Source: Alphaproteobacteria bacterium
GTDB taxonomy: Bacteria > Pseudomonadota > Alphaproteobacteria > Rhizobiales > Aestuariivirgaceae
Length of the DNA: 47,563 bases
Direction of reading: 5' to 3'
Assembly: GCA_024642465.1 (NCBI GenBank)
Contig: JAHEBA010000016.1
Location: 1-47,563 of the forward strand
Made by a program: the position numbers and the translations under genes. Below, in pieces: positions 1 to 8,015 of the stretch (positions within the stretch are counted from its first letter, which is position 1; every line of letters starts with the position of its first letter). The notes under the pieces are model-generated. The model made no database searches and was not told the origin of the DNA. It was given only the letters and a program-made list of their open reading frames with translations.

Positions 1-76
1 GAACCTCCAGCGGATCGCCGTTCTGGCTCAGCCGCTCAAGGTGCTCTGAAAGTCCAAAAAACGATCGATGTTCCAT
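1..76 (-). CDS. IS5-family-type transposase, N-terminal fragment cut by the window edge
   Basis: The leftward frame opens with ATG at 76, preceded by a purine-rich stretch (GGAGGCAGGGCG), and gives 25 residues before the window ends. The sequence starts MEHRSFFGLSEHLERLSQ and ends in GDPLEV. The pattern 'aromatic-rich start, L-x-x-R-L-x-x-L, then GDPLE' is what I know from the N-terminus of IS5-group DDE transposases. The catalytic DDE domain would lie outside the window, so the call rests on a short stretch and could be wrong in subgroup. Its position immediately beside a decapitated porin gene supports a mobile element. Confidence 0.55.
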   Translation of the reverse strand, partial: MEHRSFFGLSEHLERLSQNGDPLEV

Positions 77-141
77 CGCCCTGCCTCCAAATCACGACAG
101 GACAAGTGAATCACAAAATCCAAAATCCGGACAGGTTTTTG
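1..141 (-). mobile_element. End of an insertion sequence (IS5-like), border near 141
   Basis: Bases 77-141 lie between the transposase start and the first sequence that reads as porin. They hold the promoter side and, presumably, the terminal inverted repeat of the element. On the transposase strand the outer end reads about GCAAAAACCTGTCCGGATTTTG. The other end is outside the window, so neither the inverted repeat nor a target duplication can be confirmed. The border is placed near 141 because the porin frame becomes family-like only from there. Confidence 0.45.
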
Positions 142-1043
142 CGGGTATCCAGCTCGAAACCCTGCAGGCCCGCATGGACACCATGTAGACTGCCGCTCCG
201 GTTCTGCCGGAAGGCACCAGCCTGATGACCTTCCGTCGCGGCTCTGCCGATTTCAACTTCAAGGGCCCGAAGAAGAACGGTGGTTCTGCACGTGACGCCA
301 TCGACCAGAACGCCTCGTCGCCGGTTGGCCTGTCGGGCACCACCCGCCGCGACCAGATCCGTCTGACGTACACCGATGGTCCGCTGTCCTGGGCAGTGGC
401 CATGGAAGAGCCGACCTACTCGTCCTACACGACGATGCCGGACATCACCACCTCGATCGTGTACGACGTGGCCGGTGGTCACCAGTTCCAGATCATTGCT
501 GGTGTGGCTGACTGGTACAAGAACGGCGAAGCAGTCGATGCTGGCGGCGTGGATCACGCTGACGAACTCGGCTGGTGTATTGGCGGTGGCCTGGTGCTGA
601 ACCTTGCCGACGTCGCAACCCTGTCGGCTGATGCCGTCTATGGTGAAGGCCTTGTTGTTGCCAGCCAGCTGAACTGCTACAGCAATCTCGGCGTTTCCTC
701 GGCCAATGCGCTTGACAACGGCTTCACCGGCCAGACGGTTGATGCGAACGGCAACCCGATCGAAGCTTGGGGCATGCATGCAGGCCTTGGCTTCAGCGTA
801 AACGAAACCACCACTGCCAACATCACCTTCGGCTACGAAGAGGTGCTGGAATCGGCTCCGACTGAGTCTGCTGCAACCGACTTCAAGAAAGCCTGGACGG
901 TCGGCGGCAACATCATCTGGCAGCCTGTGAAGCAGATGAAGATGGGCTGGGAAATCAACTATGGTGGCGAAGCTAAGTCCTTCGACAAGACGATCCAGAC
1001 CGAAGCTCTGCAGGCAGTTTGGGGCACCTGTTTCTACTTTTAA
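141..1043 (+). pseudogene. Outer-membrane porin, 5' end lost to the insertion sequence, with an extra in-frame stop
   Basis: From 225 the frame encodes 272 residues rich in alternating polar/aromatic beta strands and ends in Phe, the usual C-terminal signal for outer-membrane barrel insertion. Strand-like pieces such as RRDQIRLTYTDG, MPDITTSIVYDV and WTVGGNIIWQPVKQMKMGWE fit alphaproteobacterial porins with an N-terminal coiled coil. The same frame can be read back to about 141 as a heptad-like LETLQARMDTM, but a TAG stands at 186-188, followed by APVLPEGTS, which looks like the linker before strand 1. No signal peptide is present: upstream lies the insertion-sequence end. A shortened product from ATG 225 would lack export signals, so the gene is probably dead. 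Confidence 0.65.
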
Positions 1044-1069
1044 GAACCAAGCCTACGCTTGAGACTACG

Positions 1070-1105
1070 GCCGGTCCGGGGTTCGCCCCAGGCCGGTTTT
1101 GTTTT
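1070..1105 (+). terminator. Rho-independent terminator of the porin gene
   Basis: A GC-rich hairpin (CCGGTCCGGGG, TTCG loop, CCCCAGGCCGG; one wobble pair and one mismatch) is followed by TTTTGTTTTG. It starts 27 bases after the porin stop. Confidence 0.75.
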
Positions 1106-1145
1106 GCCCCTACCCTTGCGTGGATGGGTGTGTAATCTCGCCATC

Positions 1146-2873
1146 ATGACTTCTACGTCTAATACGCCCGCATCACCTGCCCCGGCCCGGCGCACGTGGC
1201 CAAACTGGCTCACCGTGCGCAATGTGCGTCTGGTAAGCGGACTGGTGCTGTTCGCTTTCGTCACGACGCATCTTGCCAACCATGCCCTCGGGCTGATCTC
1301 GCTCGACGTGATGGAAGCCGTGCGCGAGGTACGCACCGCAATTACCCGCAGCCTGCCGGGCACGTTGATACTGATGCTGGCCGCGATCATTCACCCGGTG
1401 CTGGGCGTCGAGAAGATCCTGTCGCGCCGCCTGTCGGCCATCTCGTTGCGCGGGCTCATCCAGATAGCGTTCGGCCTTCTCATTCCCGTGCTGTTGGCCA
1501 ATCACCTGATTGGCACCCGGATCGCGCACGAGATCTATGGCGTGAACGACAATTACGCCTATGCGCTGTGGGCCATGTGGCCCGCGCAAGCCTGGCGCCA
1601 GGCAGCGCTGATCACGCTGGTGTGGGTTCATGGCTGCATCGGGCTTTACATGTGGATCCGCTTCCGCCCGTGGTACAAGCGCTGGCAGCCGGTACTTCTG
1701 TCCGCCGCCGTCCTGCTGCCTGTGTTGGCATTCGCAGGGTTTGCCAGCGCGGCAAGACTTGGCGACGGAGCGCCGCCTGCCGGGCTGCCGCTGCCGCAAG
1801 AGCAATACTCGCAGCTCGTTGCCCTGATGGATACCGCGCTCTACCTGACGCTTGCGGTGATCGCTCTGCTGGCAACCATCAAAGTGATCCAGGTGGTGCT
1901 CGGCAACATGAAGGACAAGGTCCGCGTCACCTACAACCGGGCCGAAACCCGAAGCGCGCCGGAGGGGCTGACGCTGCTCGAAATCTCCAGGCTGTCGCGC
2001 ATCCCCCATGCCAGCGTATGTGGCGGCCGGGCCAGATGCTCGACCTGCAGGGTGCAAGTGGTAAGCGGGCTGGAGCACCTTGCCCCTCCCGGTACCGACG
2101 AAGCGCGCGCGCTGCAGCGGGCCGGCATCCAGTCGCCCGACATACGGCTCGCCTGCCAGGTACGACCACGCGGCGACCTGTCCGTCATTACCCTGGTGCC
2201 GGCAGGCGCCGATGTACGGCCCGTCCGCCAGGACAATTATTCAGCCGGAGTGGACCGTGTCGTGACGGTCATGTTCATCGATCTCAGGGGCTTCACGCGA
2301 TTCTCTGAAGGCCGCCTGCCCTATGACGTGGTATTCATTCTCAACCAGTACCTTGCCGGCATCAGCGCTGCCATCGCGGCCAATGGCGGCTACGTGGACA
2401 AGTTCATGGGCGACGGCATCATGGCGCTGTTCGGCATGGAAGGCGCTGCACGCGACGGCGCACGGGCTGCGCTGCGTGCGGTGGCCGATATTGCCCGGGC
2501 GGTGGACGAGGTCAACTCAGCCCATGTCGCGGACATGGCGCAGCCAATGCGCTACGGCATCGGCATTCACACCGGCGAGGCCATCCTCGGCCGGGTCGGC
2601 AGCAGCCGCAGCCACAGCGCCGGCGACAGGGTTACCGCGCTGGGTGACACGGTCAATACCGCCAGCAGGCTGGAAAGCCTGAGCAAGGAACTGGGCGTCG
2701 AGGCCGTGGTGTCGAAAGCGACCCTGATCGCTGCCGAGGTGTCCATGAACGGTTTGGTGCTGACGCCCGTCGAGGTGCGGGGCCGCAGTGGCACAGTGGA
2801 CTGCCTGACGATCAAAAATGCCCGCAACCTCAATAACATCGTCCAGCTTTCTGAACCGGGTTCAGCCGTCTGA
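1146..2873 (+). CDS. Membrane-anchored class III adenylate cyclase with cytochrome-b-like anchor and [2Fe-2S] ferredoxin domain
   Basis: This 575-residue protein should make cAMP at the inner membrane under redox control. Residues 25-250 form about six hydrophobic helices with His at 42, 46, 83, 120, 128 and 162, resembling a succinate-dehydrogenase-type diheme-b anchor as in Sinorhizobium CyaC. Residues 258-355 form a plant-type ferredoxin domain with C292-x5-C298-x2-C301 and C337. Residues 372-556 are the cyclase domain: metal-binding D379 (FIDLRGFT) and D423 (GDGIMALFG), adenine-selecting K419, and N504/R508 in DTVNTASRLE, so all catalytic residues are present. Start chosen at ATG 1146 because an upstream in-frame start would run through the porin terminator. 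It is transcribed alone or with the small ORF behind it. Adenylate rather than guanylate specificity is inferred from K419. Confidence 0.85.
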   Translation: MTSTSNTPASPAPARRTWPNWLTVRNVRLVSGLVLFAFVTTHLANHALGLISLDVMEAVREVRTAITRSLPGTLILMLAAIIHPVLGVEKILSRRLSAISLRGLIQIAFGLLIPVLLANHLIGTRIAHEIYGVNDNYAYALWAMWPAQAWRQAALITLVWVHGCIGLYMWIRFRPWYKRWQPVLLSAAVLLPVLAFAGFASAARLGDGAPPAGLPLPQEQYSQLVALMDTALYLTLAVIALLATIKVIQVVLGNMKDKVRVTYNRAETRSAPEGLTLLEISRLSRIPHASVCGGRARCSTCRVQVVSGLEHLAPPGTDEARALQRAGIQSPDIRLACQVRPRGDLSVITLVPAGADVRPVRQDNYSAGVDRVVTVMFIDLRGFTRFSEGRLPYDVVFILNQYLAGISAAIAANGGYVDKFMGDGIMALFGMEGAARDGARAALRAVADIARAVDEVNSAHVADMAQPMRYGIGIHTGEAILGRVGSSRSHSAGDRVTALGDTVNTASRLESLSKELGVEAVVSKATLIAAEVSMNGLVLTPVEVRGRSGTVDCLTIKNARNLNNIVQLSEPGSAV

Positions 2874-2944
2874 CTGGCCTGATGTGGCCAAATGTCCCCG
2901 GTTGTGGCACACTTGGCAGCGTAAACGGTATTGGGGAGGCCGAT

Positions 2945-3184
2945 TTGGACGTCACCCTCATAAGCGGTTGCCTTGCCGGCGACTATCACTGGTTCAGCAT
3001 CAGGATTCTGGATCTTTACCTTGATGGCGTGATCAATACCGGCGACTTCCTGCGCTGGTTCCACATGCCCAATTCCGGCTACCTGTCCACCTCTGAATGC
3101 ATTGCTGCCACCATCGATCCCGGCTACGACTACCGTACCTGGCAGCCCGGCCTGATGGATGGCGTCGTGCGCATTACAGGCTGA
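2945..3184 (+). CDS. Small protein of unknown function
   Basis: I do not recognise this product. A TTG at 2945 follows a good ribosome-binding site (GGGGAGG, 5-base gap) and opens an 80-codon frame, 71 bases after the cyclase stop and 108 bases before cysK. The product is rich in aromatic residues and glycine (DYHWFSIRI, RWFHMPNSGY, DYRTWQPG), has two Cys, and no membrane segment or signal peptide. An ATG at 2882 in the same frame would add 21 residues but lacks a comparable ribosome-binding site. The ribosome-binding site and the position between two co-directional genes are the only arguments that it is real. Confidence 0.4.
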   Translation: MDVTLISGCLAGDYHWFSIRILDLYLDGVINTGDFLRWFHMPNSGYLSTSECIAATIDPGYDYRTWQPGLMDGVVRITG

Positions 3185-3292
3185 TGCCGCCTGCAGCTTG
3201 ACAGCAAAAGCGCCGGCGGCCAAAGATCGCTGTCACCTTTCCAATGGCCCGACCCGGCAATGCAGCGGGCCTGCACACACGGACAATCCGGC

Positions 3293-4339
3293 ATGAAATT
3301 CGCGCAAGACGTAACCGCCGCCATCGGCAATACGCCGCTCATAAAGCTTCGCAAGGCGTCTGAGCTGACCGGCTGCACGATCCTCGGCAAGGCCGAGTTC
3401 ATGAACCCGGGCCAGTCGGTGAAGGACCGCGCCGCGCTGTTCATCATCAAGGACGCCATGGCCAGGGGGCTGATCAAGCCCGGCGGCACGATCGTGGAGG
3501 GAACTGCGGGCAACACCGGCATCGGCCTGGCGATGGTCGCGGATGCAATGGGCTTCAAGACGGTCATCGTCATTCCCGAAACCCAGACGCAGGAAAAGAA
3601 GGACGCATTGCGGCTGCTTGGTGCGGAACTGGTCGAGGTACCGGCCGTGCCCTACCGCAACCCGAACAACTATGTGAAATATTCGGGCCGCCTTGCCGAA
3701 CGCCTGAACGATGAACGCGAGGGCGGCGCCATCTGGGCCAACCAGTTCGACAACGTGGCCAACCGGCAGGCGCACATAGAGACGACCGGTCCGGAAATCT
3801 GGGAGCAGACCGGCGGAAAGGTCAACGGGTTCATCTGCGCCGCAGGTTCGGGGGGCACTGTTGCCGGCGTCGGCATGGCGCTGAAGGAGCGCAACAAGGA
3901 CATCCGCATCGGATTGGCCGACCCGCATGGCGCGGCGCTCTACAGCTTCTACACAACGGGCGAACTGAAGGCCGAGGGAAGCTCCATAACCGAGGGTATC
4001 GGACAGGGACGCATTACCGCCAACCTGGAAGACGCGCCGATAGACTTTGCCTGCCGCACCGCAGACGACGAAGCCGTGCGGATCGTGTTCGACCTGTTGC
4101 AGGAGGAGGGCCTCTGCATGGGCGGTTCCACGGGCATCAACATTGCCGGAGCCATGGCGCTGGCCCGCGAACTGGGCCCCGGGCACACCATCGTTACCAT
4201 TCTTTGCGACTACGGCACCCGCTACCAGTCCAAGCTCTACAACCCCGAATTCCTGCGGTCGAAGAACCTGCCGGTTCCGGAATGGCTCGAGCGGCCAGTC
4301 ACCGCCCCCAGCGTCTTCGTCGATCCGGAGGCCGCATGA
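3293..4339 (+). CDS. cysK: Cysteine synthase A (O-acetylserine sulfhydrylase)
   Basis: This PLP enzyme makes L-cysteine from O-acetylserine and sulfide in the cytosol. The 348-residue product shows the fold-type II signature: PLP-binding K44 in NPGQSVKDRAA, the substrate loop GTAGNTGIG, the phosphate loop AAGSGGT and the C-terminal CMGGSTGINI. It is somewhat longer than the E. coli enzyme (about 320 residues), mainly through a C-terminal extension, a form I know from alphaproteobacteria. ATG 3293 is chosen because the protein then begins right at the conserved FAQDVTAAIGNTPL. Its stop overlaps the next start (ATGA), so it is translationally coupled to the AlaX-type hydrolase and likely in one operon with sseA. 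Confidence 0.9.
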   Translation: MKFAQDVTAAIGNTPLIKLRKASELTGCTILGKAEFMNPGQSVKDRAALFIIKDAMARGLIKPGGTIVEGTAGNTGIGLAMVADAMGFKTVIVIPETQTQEKKDALRLLGAELVEVPAVPYRNPNNYVKYSGRLAERLNDEREGGAIWANQFDNVANRQAHIETTGPEIWEQTGGKVNGFICAAGSGGTVAGVGMALKERNKDIRIGLADPHGAALYSFYTTGELKAEGSSITEGIGQGRITANLEDAPIDFACRTADDEAVRIVFDLLQEEGLCMGGSTGINIAGAMALARELGPGHTIVTILCDYGTRYQSKLYNPEFLRSKNLPVPEWLERPVTAPSVFVDPEAA

Positions 4340-5061
4340 GCGAGCCTCTTTTCCAGCATGATGCTTACATGCGGACCTGTGCCGCGAAGGTTGTCGAAGT
4401 GAACGAGCGCGGCGGCATCGTACTCGACCGGACCAACTTCTACGCCACCGGCGGCGGACAGCCCGGCGACAGCGGCAGCATGGCGCTTGCAGACGGGCGC
4501 AGCATTCGCATCGCCACCTCGGTATATGGCGAAAACCGCTTGCAGATCGTGCATGTGCCGGCGGAGGGCGAGCCGCTTCCACAGGCCGGTGAGGACGTAA
4601 CGCTGGAACTGGACTGGCAGCGCCGCCACAGGCTGATGCGGGTGCACACTGCGCTGCACCTGATGTGTGCGCTGGTGCCCTACCCCGTTACCGGCGGCCA
4701 AATCGCGGAAGACGGCGGACGCCTCGACTTCGACATCGAAAACCCGGACGCGATCGACAAGAATGAACTGACTGCACGGCTGCAAGCCCTGGTGAAGGAG
4801 AACCACGCGGTCAGCCAGCGCTGGATCACCGACGCGGAACTGGATGCCAATCCGAATCTCGTACGAACCATGTCCGTGCAGCCGCCGCGCGGCTCTGGCA
4901 AGGTGCGGCTGGTCGCCATTGGCCAGGATGGCGCGGTGGACCTGCAACCCTGCGGTGGAACCCACGTCTCTTCCACCGCAGAAATCGGCGGCATCGCAAT
5001 CGCCAAGGTCGAGAAAAAGGGCCGTAGCAACCGGCGCTTCCGGCTTGCGCTTCTGGACTGA
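4336..5061 (+). CDS. AlaX-type alanyl-tRNA editing hydrolase
   Basis: A stand-alone editing domain that removes wrongly attached serine (or glycine) from tRNA-Ala. The 241 residues carry the complete zinc site of the family: H104-x3-H108 (HTALH) and C206-x3-H210 (CGGTH). An N-terminal portion with the GGGQPGDSG motif resembles the C-terminal half of the alanyl-tRNA synthetase editing region, making this a medium-length AlaX. The start overlaps the cysK stop by four bases. Coupling to cysteine synthesis is suggestive, but the family is known for Ser/Ala proofreading; any link to cysteine is inference. Confidence 0.85.
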   Translation: MSEPLFQHDAYMRTCAAKVVEVNERGGIVLDRTNFYATGGGQPGDSGSMALADGRSIRIATSVYGENRLQIVHVPAEGEPLPQAGEDVTLELDWQRRHRLMRVHTALHLMCALVPYPVTGGQIAEDGGRLDFDIENPDAIDKNELTARLQALVKENHAVSQRWITDAELDANPNLVRTMSVQPPRGSGKVRLVAIGQDGAVDLQPCGGTHVSSTAEIGGIAIAKVEKKGRSNRRFRLALLD

Positions 5062-5104
5062 CCCGGTCACCCTGAACCCTGTTATCAACGAGGACGCACG
5101 CGCC

Positions 5105-5965
5105 ATGCCCAGCCTGATGGATCAGAGAGGACAGCTGGTATCGACCGGCTGGCTTGCCGAGCGCCTGGACGCGCCCGATATCGTCATCGTGGATGCCTCC
5201 TACTACCTGCCCGATGCGGGGCGGAACGGGCGTGCCGAGTATGACGAGCAGCGCATTCCGGGTGCGGTGTTCTTCGATATCGACGAGATCGCCGACACGA
5301 CCAGCCCGCTGCCGCACATGATGCCGCCAGCCGAGAAATTTTCCTCGAAGATGCGCCAGATGGGGATCGGCGATGGCATGCGGGTTGTCGTCTATGACGG
5401 CGCCGGCCTGTTTTCCGCCGCCCGCGTGTGGTGGATGTTCCGCACGTTCGGCCACAACGACGTGGCCATTCTTGACGGCGGGTTTCCGAAGTGGCTGGCG
5501 GAAGGCCGGCCCGTCGACACCAAGCCACCGATGGCGCGCACCCAGCGCCACTTCACGGCCCGGTTCTCGGCGTCAAACGTCCGCGACAAGGCCGAAGTGC
5601 TAAAGGCAATCGAGACCGGCAACGCACAACTCGCCGATGCCCGCTCGCCCAGCCGGTTCCGTGCCGAGGAGCCCGAACCGAGGGCCGGCATGCGCGGTGG
5701 GCACATGCCGGGTGCGGCCAACGTTCACTATCGCGCGCTGCTGAACGCCGATGGCACCGTGAAGCCGACAGAGGAGATCCGGGAAGTGTTCGAAGCAGCC
5801 GGAATCAAGCTCGACAAGCCGGTCATCACGACCTGTGGTTCGGGTGTGACAGCGGCCATCCTGACCCTCGGCCTGACCCTGCTCGGACACAACAACAACA
5901 GCCTCTATGACGGTTCGTGGAGCGAATGGGGAAGCAATCCGGATACGCCGATCGAAACCGGGTGA
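5105..5965 (+). CDS. sseA: 3-mercaptopyruvate sulfurtransferase
   Basis: The enzyme transfers sulfur from 3-mercaptopyruvate to a thiol or cyanide acceptor. The 286-residue product has two rhodanese domains (about 10-135 and 155-280). Only the second is active: the loop at C244 reads CGSGVTA, the form typical of mercaptopyruvate rather than thiosulfate sulfurtransferases. The first domain ends in the usual DGGFPKW. The gene follows the AlaX gene by 43 bases on the same strand and belongs with cysK in cysteine metabolism. ATG 5105 gives the family length. Confidence 0.88.
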   Translation: MPSLMDQRGQLVSTGWLAERLDAPDIVIVDASYYLPDAGRNGRAEYDEQRIPGAVFFDIDEIADTTSPLPHMMPPAEKFSSKMRQMGIGDGMRVVVYDGAGLFSAARVWWMFRTFGHNDVAILDGGFPKWLAEGRPVDTKPPMARTQRHFTARFSASNVRDKAEVLKAIETGNAQLADARSPSRFRAEEPEPRAGMRGGHMPGAANVHYRALLNADGTVKPTEEIREVFEAAGIKLDKPVITTCGSGVTAAILTLGLTLLGHNNNSLYDGSWSEWGSNPDTPIETG

Positions 5966-6033
5966 CAGTACGGGAAAAGCTTGCCATACGGGGGTGCAAG
6001 CCGGTGCATGCGGCCAGGGTTTGAAGAGGCACA

Positions 6034-6615
6034 ATGACACGCAAGATTCCCTCCACAGGGTTTGGCTCGGGCAAGAAGACACCTGCAAACGCAGCGACCC
6101 GCCAGATCGATACCACCGTCACCTTTCTGGCGATGGACCACCCGCCGACCGTACGGGTCATGCCGCCTGTCAACCTGAAGCTCGCGCTGATGCACGTGGT
6201 CGACCCTACCGTCAGCTACTATCGCTACCTCTACCACGAGGTCGGCAAGGACTATTACTGGGTGGACCGCAAGGCGCTGAGCGACAGCCAGCTTGCCGAG
6301 GCCATAAATGCCGACGGCGTGAGCGTGTACGTAGCGTATTGCGCCGGCAATCCAGCCGGATACTTTGAGATCGATGGCCGCGATCCCGAGAAGGCGTGGC
6401 TTGCCTATTTCGGCCTGCTGCCCGAATTTCACGGCATGGGCATCGGCAAGTGGCTCCTGTCGGAAGCCATAAGAACAGCATGGGCGACCAAGCCGCAGTC
6501 GCTGCACGTGGAAACGTGTACGCTGGACGCACCGCATGCGCTGGCGTTGTACCAGAAGATGGGCTTCAAGCCGTATGAGCGGCGCGACAAGACCATGACC
6601 GTGCCGGCCGAGTAA
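6034..6615 (+). CDS. GNAT-family N-acetyltransferase
   Basis: A 193-residue acetyltransferase of unknown substrate. The acetyl-CoA loop is visible as EFHGMGIGKWLL (the R/Q-x-x-G-x-G/A pattern), preceded by a strand LAYFGLLP and followed by ALALYQKMGFKPYERR, the usual C-terminal GNAT segment. The first 30 residues are a polar tail outside the fold. The start ATG follows a GAAGAGGCACA ribosome-binding site. It lies 68 bases after sseA on the same strand and may be in the same transcript. Confidence 0.82.
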   Translation: MTRKIPSTGFGSGKKTPANAATRQIDTTVTFLAMDHPPTVRVMPPVNLKLALMHVVDPTVSYYRYLYHEVGKDYYWVDRKALSDSQLAEAINADGVSVYVAYCAGNPAGYFEIDGRDPEKAWLAYFGLLPEFHGMGIGKWLLSEAIRTAWATKPQSLHVETCTLDAPHALALYQKMGFKPYERRDKTMTVPAE

Positions 6616-6634
6616 CTACCGGAGATCGTTACTG

Positions 6635-6856
6635 ATGCATCAGCCGGGATGGCGCAGCTTCATTGGCACAGTTGTTTTCGTGCTCTACCTGGCGATCTAC
6701 GCGCTGATCGCGATGGCCGTTGGCGCACGCTACCTAGCGGAAGCCCACGGTGCGGCGCAGTTCATCTTCTATGTGGTCGCAGGCCTGGCCTGGGTTCCGG
6801 GAGCGATGCTGATCGTGTCCTGGATGGCCAAGGCGCATCACAACCGGGACAGCTGA
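6635..6856 (+). CDS. DUF2842 small inner-membrane protein
   Basis: This 73-residue protein has two hydrophobic segments (about 8-30 and 42-65) and a short basic tail. It fits the alphaproteobacterial DUF2842 family in size, layout and the GTVVFVLYLAIYAL and GLAWVPGAMLI patterns. Its function is not known. The gene starts 19 bases after the acetyltransferase with a GGAG site ahead of ATG, so the two are probably co-transcribed, and it converges with the deacetylase gene. Confidence 0.7.
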   Translation: MHQPGWRSFIGTVVFVLYLAIYALIAMAVGARYLAEAHGAAQFIFYVVAGLAWVPGAMLIVSWMAKAHHNRDS

Positions 6857-6863
6857 TTGCCCG

Positions 6864-7916
6864 TCAGGACGTCACAACGCGCTGAAGCCCGTTGAACATG
6901 GCAAAGGGCGCACCTGTCAGCAATACATCGGTGAGCTCGCAGTCCTGATAGGCGCCGTTGAGCGACAACCGCGGCAATGCCGTTAGGTGATCGCGATGTT
7001 CGTCAAAGACGAGGCCCTTGCGGGTCGTCACAGCAGCGGTGAACCCTGCCTCCCTCGCCATCTCGAACTCCCTCGGCCCGGCGGATGTTTCATCGCCATA
7101 GGGGTATGCAAATGTCCTTGGAACTTCGCCGAGTTCCTGCGAAATCCGGTCGCGGGAAGCAACTATTTCCGCATAGGCTTCGTTAGCATCCAGCTTCTTC
7201 AGCGCGTGATGGCACATGGTGTGGGCGCCAATGGTGCACAATGGATCAGTGTTGATCGTGCGAATTGTGTCCCAGTTCATCGCTTCAGCGCGGCACATTG
7301 CATCAAGGTCAATGCCTACCATTTCGCTATAACGCCGTATCCAGTCTCGTTGTTCCGTTTCCGGACAATTTCGGAGCGGCCAGTAGATGCGGCCAAACAT
7401 GGCACACTTTTCCGCGTCGGTTCGGGTCGGCCCGCTGAAGCGCTGACCAAGCAGTTCCACGTCCAGCGAGTCACTTGAGGCAATCAGGAATTCCAGGCCG
7501 CGCCACCACAATTCGCAGGTGGCATCGGCAATGCCCGGTGCCACGAAGATCGTAAACGGGCAACTGCTGTCACGGAATACAGGCCATGCGTGGTCGAAGT
7601 TGTCTTGATATCCATCGTCGAGGGTGAATACCGCAAACGGTGCGGAAGACCCGGATCCGGGTTTCAGTTCCTCAGACGCTTCTTCAAGGGAAACAAGGCC
7701 ATAGCCCTTGTTTTTCACAAGTTGAATCACCTCGCCGAGAAACTCCGGCGTTACCTCGAGGCCTGCATTTGGCGCAAACCCGCTGGCATTGCCTCCCCCG
7801 GGGCGAACATGATGCAACATGAAAATCACACCGCGGCCGCTCAGCCAGGGCGACAGAAGACTGGCAGCACCGGAGTAGTGTAGCATCTTCATGATTGCTT
7901 TGTCGTAAGCGGGCAT
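6864..7916 (-). CDS. NodB-type polysaccharide deacetylase
   Basis: The 350-residue protein carries the NodB catalytic elements: LDDGYQDN (the base and metal-binding Asp pair) near residue 100 and HTMCHH, the H-x3-H metal site, in the middle. It probably removes N- or O-acetyl groups from the polysaccharide made by the neighbouring genes; the substrate is inferred from position. The N-terminus (FMLHHVRPGGG) lacks a clear signal peptide, so a cytoplasmic or membrane-peripheral site is likely. A later ATG at 7892 is possible. It is transcribed in the same direction as the Wzc-like gene, 99 bases behind it. Confidence 0.83.
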   Translation of the reverse strand: MPAYDKAIMKMLHYSGAASLLSPWLSGRGVIFMLHHVRPGGGNASGFAPNAGLEVTPEFLGEVIQLVKNKGYGLVSLEEASEELKPGSGSSAPFAVFTLDDGYQDNFDHAWPVFRDSSCPFTIFVAPGIADATCELWWRGLEFLIASSDSLDVELLGQRFSGPTRTDAEKCAMFGRIYWPLRNCPETEQRDWIRRYSEMVGIDLDAMCRAEAMNWDTIRTINTDPLCTIGAHTMCHHALKKLDANEAYAEIVASRDRISQELGEVPRTFAYPYGDETSAGPREFEMAREAGFTAAVTTRKGLVFDEHRDHLTALPRLSLNGAYQDCELTDVLLTGAPFAMFNGLQRVVTS

Positions 7917-8015
7917 GGCTTGGCAGTCACTTCATTCGCGTGGCATCTCGACACCAATTCCAGCAAGTGCCGTGCCAGACAATGCGCCAGTCTGCCTGTC
8001 TGTTGTTGCCAAACC

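Noticed and set aside
2567..3223. A 218-codon open frame on the minus strand over the small ORF region
   Set aside because: Most of it is antisense to the cyclase; no ribosome-binding site was found. It weakens but does not remove the case for the small plus-strand ORF.
3233..4582. A 449-codon open frame on the minus strand
   Set aside because: It is antisense to cysK and the editing hydrolase and has no domain.
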